Below, in pieces: positions 17,263 through 25,025 of a DNA stretch of 25,086 nucleotides. The number at the start of each line of letters is the position of its first letter. Position 1 is the stretch's first letter. Source of the DNA: an uncultured Romboutsia sp. Lineage in GTDB: Bacteria; Bacillota; Clostridia; Peptostreptococcales; Peptostreptococcaceae. The notes beneath the pieces are model-generated. The model did not search any database and had not been told where the DNA came from. It was given only the letters and a program-made list of their open reading frames with translations. A program made the translations under genes and the position numbers. The stretch covers positions 1 to 25,086 of the forward strand of contig CALFLM010000098.1 of NCBI GenBank assembly GCA_937880075.1. Reading direction: 5' to 3'.

Positions 17263-18798
17263 CTATAAAATTTTATTTTCATGTTCTGTCATTATTTCAT
17301 AAATCTTTTGTATGTCTAAGTGCTCTCTTAATAAATCTGCTAATTTATCGTATTCATTTTGCTTAAATTCATCAAAAGAAGTTACATTGCTTTGTAATTT
17401 TTCTAGCCCTTTTTCTTCTCTTATACTATTTAAAAGTTCTCTAGTAAAATCTATTTCGTCAAATATTCCATGAATATATGTACCTACTACATTTCCACTT
17501 TTATTTATACCACCTTCTAGATAGCTAACTTCTTCTCCTAGCTTTTTATCGATTAAATTTAGATAAGATACTTCATTTCCAATCTTACTTATTCCCATAT
17601 GTATTTCATAACCTTTTACTCTTTTATCAGATAAGTTTTTCATATATCCTGAGAGATTTGGTTGTATTATTGCTTCTACTTGAGTAGTTATTTTTTCTTT
17701 TTCAAATATAGTTTCTGTATCTAAGAGCCCTATACCATCTATCTCTTCAACTTCTCCTTCTACATGATAAGGATCTTTTATTTTCCTTCCTAACATTTGA
17801 TATCCACCACAAATACCAAATATTAATTTACCTCTTTTTTGTAGTTCCTTTATTTGTTCCTCTAATCCATTTTCTCTTATATACTTTAGGTCATCTACTG
17901 TACTTTTACTTCCTGGAATAATAACTATATCTGGATTACCTAAAGCTTCTCCATATCCTACATATCTAACACTTACATCATCTTGTGTTTCAAATATATT
18001 AAAATCTGTAAAGTTAGACATATGAGGGGTTCTTATTATTTCTATGTGTATGTCTCTTTTTCCTTGTACTGCCTTGAATCTAGTTGTAACACTATCTTCA
18101 TCTTCTATTTTTATATCGCTATAAGGTATAACTCCAAGGACAGGAACATTTATTATTTCCTCTAGCATTTTTATACCTTCTTCTAAAAGTTCCTTTCTTC
18201 CTCTAAATTTATTTATTATTACACCTTTAACTCTTCTTCTTTCTTCTTCACTTAGTAACATCATAGTACCTGCAAGTGATGCAAATACACCACCTCTATC
18301 TATATCTCCTACTATTATCACTGGTGCATCTGCAATCTCTGCCATACCCATATTAGCTATATCATGCTCTCTTAGGTTTATCTCAGCAGCACTTCCAGCA
18401 CCTTCCATTACAACGATGTCATAGTTATTACTAAATTCACTGAATATAGTTTTTAATTCTTTAGCTAATTGTGGTTTATGTGTATGATATGCTGAAGATG
18501 CCATATCTTCTCTTACTTTGCCTCTAACTATAACTTGGCATCTATGATTTCCAGATGGCTTTAAAAGTATCGGATTCATATCTGCAACCGGATCTATGCC
18601 ACAAGCTTCGGCTTGGAATACTTGAGCTCTTCCCATTTCAAGACCTTCCTTAGTTATAAAAGAATTTAATGCCATATTTTGAGATTTAAATGGAGCAACG
18701 CTATATCCATCTTGTTTAAATATTCTGCATAATCCTGCTGTTAATATACTTTTCCCAACATTTGATGCAGTTCCTTGTAGCATAATCTTTTTGCCCAT
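17263..18798 (-). CDS. cbiP: Adenosylcobyric acid synthase
   Basis: Amidates the b, d, e and g carboxylates of adenosylcobyrinate a,c-diamide. 511 residues: P-loop-like GTASNVGKS (9-17), MEGAGSAAEINLREHDIANM, GDIDRGGVFASL, the amidotransferase cysteine C330 in FGICGGYQMLG, and the closing histidine in GTYIHGIFD. It is the first gene after the riboswitch and terminator; AAAGGAG lies 9 bases before the ATG and is itself not inside the terminator stem, so control should be by transcription rather than by hiding the ribosome binding site. The symbol cobQ is also used. Confidence 0.96.
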   Translation of the reverse strand: MGKKIMLQGTASNVGKSILTAGLCRIFKQDGYSVAPFKSQNMALNSFITKEGLEMGRAQVFQAEACGIDPVADMNPILLKPSGNHRCQVIVRGKVREDMASSAYHTHKPQLAKELKTIFSEFSNNYDIVVMEGAGSAAEINLREHDIANMGMAEIADAPVIIVGDIDRGGVFASLAGTMMLLSEEERRRVKGVIINKFRGRKELLEEGIKMLEEIINVPVLGVIPYSDIKIEDEDSVTTRFKAVQGKRDIHIEIIRTPHMSNFTDFNIFETQDDVSVRYVGYGEALGNPDIVIIPGSKSTVDDLKYIRENGLEEQIKELQKRGKLIFGICGGYQMLGRKIKDPYHVEGEVEEIDGIGLLDTETIFEKEKITTQVEAIIQPNLSGYMKNLSDKRVKGYEIHMGISKIGNEVSYLNLIDKKLGEEVSYLEGGINKSGNVVGTYIHGIFDEIDFTRELLNSIREEKGLEKLQSNVTSFDEFKQNEYDKLADLLREHLDIQKIYEIMTEHENKIL

Positions 18799-18834
18799 TG
18801 CTCAGTTCTCCTTTCAAAAATTTCAAAATATTAG

Positions 18835-18870
18835 AAAAAGTCCTAACTCTTATAAGTTAGGACTTTTTTT
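18835..18870 (-). terminator. Intrinsic terminator of the cobalamin riboswitch
   Basis: AGTCCTAACT (18839-18848) and AGTTAGGACT (18855-18864) form a perfect 10-bp stem with a 6-base loop. On the minus strand it is followed by five T, and the A-rich 5' flank extends the stem. It lies between the aptamer (ends 18920) and the cbiP ribosome binding site (18814-18808), the classic position for a riboswitch expression platform. B12 binding would favour this hairpin and stop transcription before cbiP. The opposite strand also has a T-run, so it could end plus-strand transcripts too. Confidence 0.9.
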
Positions 18871-18919
18871 TATACATTATATATTATAAAAATCTTCACC
18901 CCGAGATTTATTTAGTAAA

Positions 18920-19077
18920 ATTAAATTGGGCAGGTATCCTGGCTCGACTTCATACTACTCCTATACCTTCCCATCATATCGACAGTGGTAATTTTAGTTT
19001 CGTCCATCTTACAGTAGCGGGGGCTGCAAAGGATTTTCACCTTTTTCCCTATTAATCTCGAAAGAACCTAATTCAAT
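18920..19077 (-). ncRNA. Cobalamin riboswitch (class I, adenosylcobalamin type)
   Basis: Minus strand, in order: P1 5' strand ATTGAATT (19077-19070), GGTGAAAATCC, GCAGCCCCCGCTACTGTAA (the core around the kissing-loop and P6 region), ACCACTGTCG, GGGAAGG, and the B12 box GAGCCAGGATACCTGCC (about 18945-18929). P1 closes with AATTTAAT (18927-18920). All conserved blocks of the cobalamin aptamer are present in the right order. It precedes a perfect terminator and cbiP, so it should repress the 17-gene operon when adenosylcobalamin is plentiful. The antiterminator pairing was not resolved. Confidence 0.96.
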
Positions 19078-19097
19078 CTAATATTCTATTTTAATCT

Positions 19098-19210
19098 GTT
19101 GTGCTAGTTAATCTCTACACATATTGAAAATGCTATACAGCATTTTTTAATAATTCACTTTTATATAATCAACCCTAGTAATTTCAATGAATAAATTTAA
19201 CTAGCACAAC
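19098..19210. repeat. Palindromic element with 14-bp perfect terminal inverted repeats
   Basis: GTTGTGCTAGTTAA (19098-19111) is perfectly complementary to TTAACTAGCACAAC (19197-19210). Inside are a second pair, ATTGAAA (19123-19129) with TTTCAAT (19182-19188), and a perfect 8-bp hairpin AAAATGCT/AGCATTTT (19127-19146). It has no reading frame. TATTTTA occurs 4 bases outside each end (19087-19093 and 19215-19221), a possible target duplication, though chance is likely in this A/T content. It fills the gap between cobC and the riboswitch. No strong T-run follows the stems, so it is not a typical terminator. It could be a MITE or a structured 3' end of the cobC transcript. Confidence 0.6.
19160..19187 (-). 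promoter_or_regulatory. Candidate promoter of the riboswitch operon
   Basis: Minus strand: TTGAAA (19187-19182), 16-base spacer, TATAAA (19165-19160). It would start RNA near 19153, about 75 bases before the aptamer. It is the best match I could find between cobC and the riboswitch and lies wholly inside the palindromic element at 19098-19210. An alternative is read-through from cobC. Confidence 0.4.
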
Positions 19211-19225
19211 GAGTTATTTTAGTAA

Positions 19226-19828
19226 CTATATAAAGCTAGTATTATTCATAGTAGCTATAACTGTAAATCCATCTTGTATTTCTAAAATTGTTACTGATCC
19301 ATTATCAATTTTAAAATTCCAGTGATACTTATAACTATTTGATATTAAATAGGTTATTATATTTCTTATTGTTCCTCCATGAGAACAAATAAGAATCGTT
19401 TGATTATCATTATTAGATATAATATTATCTAATTCTGTACAAACTCTATTATATGACTCTATTAAACTCTCTCCATTAGGATATTTATACTCATATCCTT
19501 TTTTTATCATATCTTGAAATTCTTCAGGATATATATTTTCTATATCTTTAAAAGTTAATCCTTCAAAATCTCCAAAACTTATTTCTTTTAAACTTTCTTT
19601 TTCTATAATTTCTATAGATTTTAATTTAGATAATTTTTTTACAGTATCTTTAGTTCTAGAAGATGTTGTAGTATAAATTTTATCTATCTCAAAATCCTTT
19701 AAGTAATTTGTAATCTTTTCTATTTGCTCTTTTCCTTCTTCACTTACAGAGCTATCTATATGTCCTGATAATCTACTTCTTTGATTATCTACTGTTAGAG
19801 CATGTCTAACTAATATTAATTTTACCAT
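19226..19828 (-). CDS. cobC: Alpha-ribazole phosphatase (histidine phosphatase family)
   Basis: Removes the phosphate from alpha-ribazole 5'-phosphate (or from adenosylcobalamin 5'-phosphate) in nucleotide-loop assembly. The 200-residue protein has the phosphoglycerate-mutase-like fold: LVRHALTVDN with the phosphorylated histidine H9, SEEGKEQ, E82 in KEISFGDFEG, and the second histidine H150 in CSHGGTIRN. The family is broad, and the assignment to CobC rests partly on its place after cobS, 18 bases away. GAGG precedes the ATG. It ends the first transcription unit, just before a palindromic element. Confidence 0.87.
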   Translation of the reverse strand: MVKLILVRHALTVDNQRSRLSGHIDSSVSEEGKEQIEKITNYLKDFEIDKIYTTTSSRTKDTVKKLSKLKSIEIIEKESLKEISFGDFEGLTFKDIENIYPEEFQDMIKKGYEYKYPNGESLIESYNRVCTELDNIISNNDNQTILICSHGGTIRNIITYLISNSYKYHWNFKIDNGSVTILEIQDGFTVIATMNNTSFI

Positions 19829-19846
19829 ATTTTACCTCGTTGAAGG

Positions 19847-20611
19847 CTATATTAATAATAAATATATACAAAATAAATATATAAGTTCTCCAAGTTCTAT
19901 AGTACAACCTAATATATCACCCGTTACTCCATCAATTTTTTTGTATATATGTCTTTTAAATAAATTATTAAATATAAATAATACAATAATCATACTTATT
20001 AACATTATTACTTCAAAATTTGAAGCTAAAAATATTAATTTTGATATTCCTAGTATTAATACTATTGTATATAATATAGAAATAGTAAACATTGATGTAC
20101 TTGCTTTTCCTATAAATAAATTCCCCATTCCATTTTCTCTAGGAGTTACTGTTTTATACATCATAACAATTACTCCAAGTCTTGCTACTACAGGCATGAA
20201 TATTATAGTCCAAAATAAATTATTATTTATAATACTATATATTAGCCCTATTTTTAATAATATTAAAAACATAATAGCTAAAAGAGAATTTGTACCTAAT
20301 CTAGAATCTTTCATAATTTCTAGCATTCTTTCTTTGTCTCTATAACTATATATAGCATCAAAAGTATCTCCTAATCCATCTATATGTAGTCCACCTGTTA
20401 ATATAACTAATGCTAATGTTACTATTATTGATGTTATAAATGAATCAAAAAATATACCAGCTACTAATCCGATAATATATATTAATACTCCTAGTACCAA
20501 TCCAACTAATGGAAAATATGTTATGGTTTTATGAAATTCTTCATCAAATCCAGTATCTATATTTATTGGTATTCTAGTCATAAATTGAAGTATAGAAATA
20601 AATCTTTTCAT
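19847..20611 (-). CDS. cobS: Cobalamin synthase (adenosylcobinamide-GDP ribazoletransferase), membrane
   Basis: Joins adenosylcobinamide-GDP with alpha-ribazole or its phosphate to form the finished cofactor. 254 residues; the signature GGLHIDGLGDTFDA (73-86) with its aspartates, and MKDSRLGTNSL (100-110), give the metal and substrate site. About six hydrophobic segments cover most of the rest, so it is an integral membrane protein. GGGG precedes the ATG. It starts three bases after cobU, which makes its substrate. Confidence 0.95.
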   Translation of the reverse strand: MKRFISILQFMTRIPINIDTGFDEEFHKTITYFPLVGLVLGVLIYIIGLVAGIFFDSFITSIIVTLALVILTGGLHIDGLGDTFDAIYSYRDKERMLEIMKDSRLGTNSLLAIMFLILLKIGLIYSIINNNLFWTIIFMPVVARLGVIVMMYKTVTPRENGMGNLFIGKASTSMFTISILYTIVLILGISKLIFLASNFEVIMLISMIIVLFIFNNLFKRHIYKKIDGVTGDILGCTIELGELIYLFCIYLLLI

Positions 20612-20614
20612 AAT

Positions 20615-21175
20615 CTACCCCTTTATCTTCATAGGAATTCCACTTACCACAAAATATACCTCATCACTATGAGCTGCTATTTGTTGATTTATTCTTCCTA
20701 TAATATCTGTATATATTCTAGTTAATTTATTTATAGAAACTCCACCTAATCCTAATTCATTTGTAACTATTAAAAAATATAAATTAGTCTTTTTTATTTC
20801 TATAAGTAATTTTTCAACTTGTTCTTTTATATATTTTTCTAATTCATTTATTTCATATTGTGTTGATTTATCTATATCTATTTCGTATGTAAACATTAAG
20901 TTATTAACTAGTAAAGTAACACAATCAAGTATTACTGTTTTATGTTCTTTTGAAATATCATTTATTATAGTATATATATCTTTATATATTTCATAGGTTT
21001 TCCAATTTTGTGGTCTACTTTCTTTATGCTTTTTAACTCTCTCTTTCATTTCATCATCAAATGGAATTGATGTTGCTATATAAGCTGTATTATTATTTTG
21101 ATCTTTACATAGCTTCTCTGCAAAATTACTTTTTCCAGATCTTGCTCCACCTGTTACTAATATAACTTTGCTCAT
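20615..21175 (-). CDS. cobU: Adenosylcobinamide kinase / guanylyltransferase
   Basis: Phosphorylates adenosylcobinamide and transfers GMP to make adenosylcobinamide-GDP. 186 residues: P-loop VTGGARSGKSNFAEKL (7-22), H50 in RVKKHKESRPQNW, which aligns with the GMP-carrying H46 of Salmonella CobU, ILDCVTLLVNNLM, and VTNELGLGGV. Length matches the family. AGGAG lies just before the ATG, and the gap from cobT is 21 bases. Confidence 0.95.
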   Translation of the reverse strand: MSKVILVTGGARSGKSNFAEKLCKDQNNNTAYIATSIPFDDEMKERVKKHKESRPQNWKTYEIYKDIYTIINDISKEHKTVILDCVTLLVNNLMFTYEIDIDKSTQYEINELEKYIKEQVEKLLIEIKKTNLYFLIVTNELGLGGVSINKLTRIYTDIIGRINQQIAAHSDEVYFVVSGIPMKIKG

Positions 21176-21196
21176 TTCATTCTCCTAACTGAAGTA

Positions 21197-22243
21197 CTAT
21201 CTACCCATATCTACTTCATCAAATGTAGCCATATTTTCATATGTGTAGTTTGATGCCTCTATTATATTAAATGCAAGAGCTGCTCCACTACCTTCTCCTA
21301 ACCTCATTCCCATATTTAGAATTGGTTCTAAGCTTAATATGTTTAAAGCTCTCTGTGTTCCTGGCTCTGCCGATGAGTGTGATGCTATCATATATTCTCT
21401 AGTTTTTGGATTGATTTTATATGCAAGTAATGCAGCTGCATAAGATATAAACCCATCTAAAACCACAGGTATTCTATTAGCACTGCATCCTAGTATAACT
21501 CCAGCCATACCACCAATTTCAAATCCACCCACCTTTGATAATATATCTATTGCATCTTCTGGGTTTGGTTTATTTAATTCTATAGACTTTCTTATTGTAT
21601 CTGCCTTAAATTTAACTCTTTCTTTTTTTAATCCTGCTCCAATGCCAGTTACATCCTCTGGATCACAATTATCTATTACAGATATTATCGCACTACTTGG
21701 TGTAGTATTACATATACCCATTTCTCCAATACCTATTAAGTTATATCCTTTTTTTATAGACTCCTCAGCCATTTCAATTCCTATTTCTAAACATCTAATA
21801 GCCTCTTCTCTTGTCATAGCTGGACCTTTTGCCATATTTGATGTTCCTTTTCTTATTTTATAGTTAAGTACACCTTCTAATTCATGGTCACAGTTTACAC
21901 CAATATCTACAGCTACCACATCAGCTCCTACAAACTTACTTATTACGCCAACTCCACATATTCCTTTTGTAAAGTTTGGTAATTGCATATATGTTATACT
22001 TTGAGGATCTGGTGCTACACCTTCTTCATAAACTCCATGATCTGCTCCAAAAGCTATAACTACTTTTTTAGAAGTATCAAAATATTTACTTTTATGTATT
22101 CCTGCTAATTGCATACAAATATCTTCCATCTTACCAAGACTACCTTGAGGCTTTATTAATCTATCTAGCCTTTTTTTAGCTTCTTCAATATAAGTCTTAT
22201 CTAAAGAGTCTATACTATTTACTGTACTTTCTAATATACTCAT
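21197..22243 (-). CDS. cobT: Nicotinate-nucleotide--dimethylbenzimidazole phosphoribosyltransferase
   Basis: Makes alpha-ribazole 5'-phosphate from a lower-ligand base and nicotinate mononucleotide. 348 residues from the second ATG: AGGTGG lies 7 bases before it but directly abuts the first ATG, so the second is preferred. RLIKPQGSLGKMEDIC, FGADHGVYEEGVAP, GIGEMGICNTT, HSSAEPGTQRAL, and the catalytic glutamate in MRLGEGSGAALAF (residue 317) are all present, the last at the same number as in Salmonella. No gene for making dimethylbenzimidazole is near, so the base may be taken up or made elsewhere. Confidence 0.95.
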   Translation of the reverse strand: MSILESTVNSIDSLDKTYIEEAKKRLDRLIKPQGSLGKMEDICMQLAGIHKSKYFDTSKKVVIAFGADHGVYEEGVAPDPQSITYMQLPNFTKGICGVGVISKFVGADVVAVDIGVNCDHELEGVLNYKIRKGTSNMAKGPAMTREEAIRCLEIGIEMAEESIKKGYNLIGIGEMGICNTTPSSAIISVIDNCDPEDVTGIGAGLKKERVKFKADTIRKSIELNKPNPEDAIDILSKVGGFEIGGMAGVILGCSANRIPVVLDGFISYAAALLAYKINPKTREYMIASHSSAEPGTQRALNILSLEPILNMGMRLGEGSGAALAFNIIEASNYTYENMATFDEVDMGR

Positions 22244-22271
22244 TTTCATCCCACCTTAGCATATTAATTAA

Positions 22272-22346
22272 AGCGACTATCTAAAATAAACTTCTTGATG
22301 TAACTTCTATCAGAATATAGCTATAACTCTATTTTTAGACAGCCCA
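22272..22346. mobile_element. Short inverted-repeat element between hemL and cobT (IS-end-like)
   Basis: The minus strand begins GGGCTGTCTAAAAATA (from 22345) and ends TATTTTAGATAGTCGC (to 22273), forming an imperfect terminal stem of about 15 bp; TCTAAAA is perfectly paired and one G-T wobble occurs in RNA. The inner 40 bases include a small TGAT/ATCA stem. GGGCTGTC is shared with the element at 2535-2630. I recall GGGCTGTC ends from IS1182-type elements, but this was not checked. There is no coding capacity. It fills most of the 114-base gap and could instead be an RNA stem or weak terminator. Confidence 0.45.
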
Positions 22347-22357
22347 TTAAATTTTAA

Positions 22358-23653
22358 TTATATATTATGAGCAACTTTTAAAGCTTCATAACTTGCATTT
22401 ATTGTATATTCTATATCTTCATCTGTATGTGCATTTGATAAGAACATAGCTTCAAATTGAGTTGGAGCTAATAATACTCCTCTTTTTATTAATTCTTCAA
22501 AATATTTATTAAATTTAGGAACATCACAGTTTTTAACATCATCATAGTTATTTATAGGTCCTTTTGCAAAGAATAAACAAACTAATGAACCTGCTCTATT
22601 TACTGTATAATCTAATCCTAACTTTTCTATATTAGCTTTTAATCCTTCTTCTAATTTTATAGCTTTTCTTTCTAGTTCTTCATATATATTTGGATTGTCT
22701 CTTAATATTTCTAAATTCTTTTTACCCATATACATTGCTAGAGGGTTTCCTGATAGTGTACCTGCTTGGTAAACTGGTCCTACTGGAGATACCATACTCA
22801 TTATTTCCTTAGTACCTCCGTAAGCTCCAACTGGAAGACCTGCCCCTATTATTTTTCCAAAACAAGCCATATCTGGTTTTATTCCAAAGTATCCTACTGA
22901 ACTATTATAATTTAATCTAAAACCAGTTATTACTTCATCAAATATTAAAACAGTTCCATATTCCTTAGTTATCTCTCTTAATAGTTGTAAGAACTCTTTT
23001 GTTCCTGGAACAACTCCCATGTTTCCTGCTACTGTTTCAACTATTACAGCTGCAATCTCATGACCTTGCTCTTTGAATATATTTTTTACTTCATCTAAGT
23101 CATTATATCTACATACTAAAGTATCTTTTACAACATCTGATGGTACACCAGGACTTGTCGGAACTCCATATGTTATTGTCCCTGAACCAGATTTAACTAA
23201 TAGTGCATCTGAATGTCCATGATAACATCCTTCAAACTTTAATATTTTATTTCTATTTGTATATGCTCTAGCTACTCTTAATGCACTCATAGTAGCTTCT
23301 GTTCCTGAGTTCACCATACGAACTTGGTCTATTGCAGGATAAGCTTCCACTACTAATTTAGCCATTTCAACTTCTATTGCAGTTGGGACTCCATAGCTTG
23401 TGCCCCTATATACAACTTCTTCTATACCTTCTACTATTTCCTTTGGACTATGACCTAACATAAGCGGTCCCCAAGAACAAATATAATCTATGTACTCATT
23501 ACCATCTACATCATATATTCTACTTCCATGAGCTCTTTCTATAAATATTGGGTCTAATCCAACTGATTTAAAAGCTCTTACTGGACTGTTGACCCCCCCT
23601 GGTATGTATTTAGTTGCTTCTTCATATATCTTTAGTGATTTTTCATTTTTCAT
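22358..23653 (-). CDS. hemL: Glutamate-1-semialdehyde 2,1-aminomutase
   Basis: PLP-dependent conversion of glutamate-1-semialdehyde to 5-aminolevulinate. 431 residues: YIPGGVNSPVRAFKSVG (16-32), MVNSGTEATMSALRVARA (113-130), EGCYHGHSDALLVKSGSG, LIFDEVITGFR (236-246), and the PLP lysine K267 in CFGKIIGAGLPVGAYGG. PGGVNSPVR separates it from ordinary class III aminotransferases. AGGAGG lies 8 bases before the ATG. hemA is 19 bases upstream. Confidence 0.97.
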   Translation of the reverse strand: MKNEKSLKIYEEATKYIPGGVNSPVRAFKSVGLDPIFIERAHGSRIYDVDGNEYIDYICSWGPLMLGHSPKEIVEGIEEVVYRGTSYGVPTAIEVEMAKLVVEAYPAIDQVRMVNSGTEATMSALRVARAYTNRNKILKFEGCYHGHSDALLVKSGSGTITYGVPTSPGVPSDVVKDTLVCRYNDLDEVKNIFKEQGHEIAAVIVETVAGNMGVVPGTKEFLQLLREITKEYGTVLIFDEVITGFRLNYNSSVGYFGIKPDMACFGKIIGAGLPVGAYGGTKEIMSMVSPVGPVYQAGTLSGNPLAMYMGKKNLEILRDNPNIYEELERKAIKLEEGLKANIEKLGLDYTVNRAGSLVCLFFAKGPINNYDDVKNCDVPKFNKYFEELIKRGVLLAPTQFEAMFLSNAHTDEDIEYTINASYEALKVAHNI

Positions 23654-23672
23654 CTATATGTCCTCCTAAATT

Positions 23673-24908
23673 CTAAAGTTCAAACAACTCTTCAACTAAC
23701 TTTATATACTCTTCTCTCTTACCTTTATCCTTTGTATGCTTTAAATTTATTATCGGTTCTCTTATTAATCTTTTTAATGCAGATGTCAACATCTTATCAA
23801 TAATTTTTTTATCTCTATTATCAAGGTTAGTTTTTCTGTATATATATTCTAATGTATCTTCTCTTATCTCTAAACATTTATAATTTAATGATTTAATTGT
23901 AGGGTCAATCTTAATTGAGTCTAGCCATTCTGTAAATTCTATAATTTTTTCAGATATCATTTCATATCCTATTTGTGCTAGCTCTTTTCTCTTTTTATCA
24001 CTCTTATCATGAATATCCTTTAAGTTATCTATGTCATATACTTCTATATTCTCTAATTCATTTATCTTAGGGTCTATATCTCTTGGAAGTGCAATATCCA
24101 TCATAAATATTTTTCTTTGAATCTTAGGCATTTCAGCATATCTTATGACCATATGTGGAGATGCAGTGGCACTGATTACTATGTCAACATCATTCATTAC
24201 TCTATATCTGTCTTCATATCTTATAGGAACTATATTCTTAATTTCATTTTCTAATTCTATTACTTTTCCGTGACTTCTATTTGATACGTATATTGTGTCT
24301 AATTTTTCTTCTTCTAAGTACTTCATTGTAAGTCTATTCATCTTACCAATACCTATAACCAAAGCTTTTTTACCTTTTAAATTTCCAATTTTATTCTGTA
24401 AAAATTTTATACTTATGTAACTTATAGATAGAGGCTGATGTGATATTTTTGTAGTGTTTTTTATATCTTTAGCTATATTTACTGCTTCTCTAAATAATTT
24501 ATTAAATATCTTTTTGCTAGAACCAAGTTGCATGGAGAAATCATGTGCATCTTTTACTTGTCCAAGTATCTGATCTTCACCTAAAACTATAGAATCTAGA
24601 CCTGATGCTACTTTAAATAGATGTTCTATTGCAGAAGTATGTTTTTTAAAAAATAAATATTCTTTTATTCCTTTTGCATTAAAAAATTCTTCATAAAATT
24701 CTTCTACTAATTTAATCTTTTCATCTATATTACTTGACTGGATATAAATTTCACTTCTATTACAAGTAGAAAGTATTACTACTTCTTCTATATCTCTATC
24801 TAGGAAATAGTTTATAGCCTCTATCTTTTGTACATCCGTAAAAGAAACATTTTCCCTTATATTGATTGGAGCTAAATTATGATTTACTCCTATAACACCT
24901 ATATTCAT
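23673..24908 (-). CDS. hemA: Glutamyl-tRNA reductase
   Basis: NADPH-dependent reduction of glutamyl-tRNA to glutamate-1-semialdehyde, the first step of the C5 route. 411 residues starting MNIGVIGVNHNLAPI; a TTG four codons upstream is in frame, but the GGAGG there is the ribosome binding site of this ATG. Catalytic C49 is in LSTCNRSEIY. ASGLDSIVLGEDQILGQVKDA (about 105-125) and VIGIGKMNRLTMKYL (nucleotide loop) follow. The C-terminal helical dimerisation region is complete. It opens the first unit from a good promoter right after the 5S gene. No riboswitch is visible in its short leader. Confidence 0.97.
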   Translation of the reverse strand: MNIGVIGVNHNLAPINIRENVSFTDVQKIEAINYFLDRDIEEVVILSTCNRSEIYIQSSNIDEKIKLVEEFYEEFFNAKGIKEYLFFKKHTSAIEHLFKVASGLDSIVLGEDQILGQVKDAHDFSMQLGSSKKIFNKLFREAVNIAKDIKNTTKISHQPLSISYISIKFLQNKIGNLKGKKALVIGIGKMNRLTMKYLEEEKLDTIYVSNRSHGKVIELENEIKNIVPIRYEDRYRVMNDVDIVISATASPHMVIRYAEMPKIQRKIFMMDIALPRDIDPKINELENIEVYDIDNLKDIHDKSDKKRKELAQIGYEMISEKIIEFTEWLDSIKIDPTIKSLNYKCLEIREDTLEYIYRKTNLDNRDKKIIDKMLTSALKRLIREPIINLKHTKDKGKREEYIKLVEELFEL

Positions 24909-24949
24909 GCCAACCTCCAAGCTAATTAATTATTTGTATTCACTCATAT

Positions 24950-24978
24950 AGTATAGCACTACTATCTCTTCTTTGTAA
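24950..24978 (-). promoter_or_regulatory. hemA promoter
   Basis: Minus strand: TTACAA (24978-24973), 17-base spacer, TATACT (24955-24950). This is a sigma-A type core with a 5/6 -10 and a 5/6 -35. It would give a leader of about 35 bases before the hemA ATG, too short for a cobalamin aptamer. It lies about 50 bases after the 5S rRNA end. Confidence 0.7.
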
Positions 24979-25017
24979 ATTTAACCATATATTTTATAAA
25001 TTAAATATTTTTTGCAT

Positions 25018-25025
25018 AAAAAAAA
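25018..25025 (-). terminator. T-run after the 5S gene
   Basis: Eight T on the minus strand immediately follow the 5S 3' strand GCCACATAGTC. There is no separate hairpin, so if this ends the rRNA operon, the closing helix of 5S rRNA itself would serve as the stem. Its 5' strand is outside the window, so this is a suggestion. Confidence 0.35.

Noticed and set aside
19098..19210. A CRISPR-like or tRNA-like interpretation of the palindromic element
   Set aside because: There is only one inverted-repeat pair, no repeated spacer pattern, and no tRNA cloverleaf or T-loop sequence.
19941..20345. A 134-codon open frame on the plus strand opposite cobS
   Set aside because: It mirrors the membrane segments of cobS, and its long Ile-rich stretches come from the opposite strand; no ribosome binding site or family likeness was seen.
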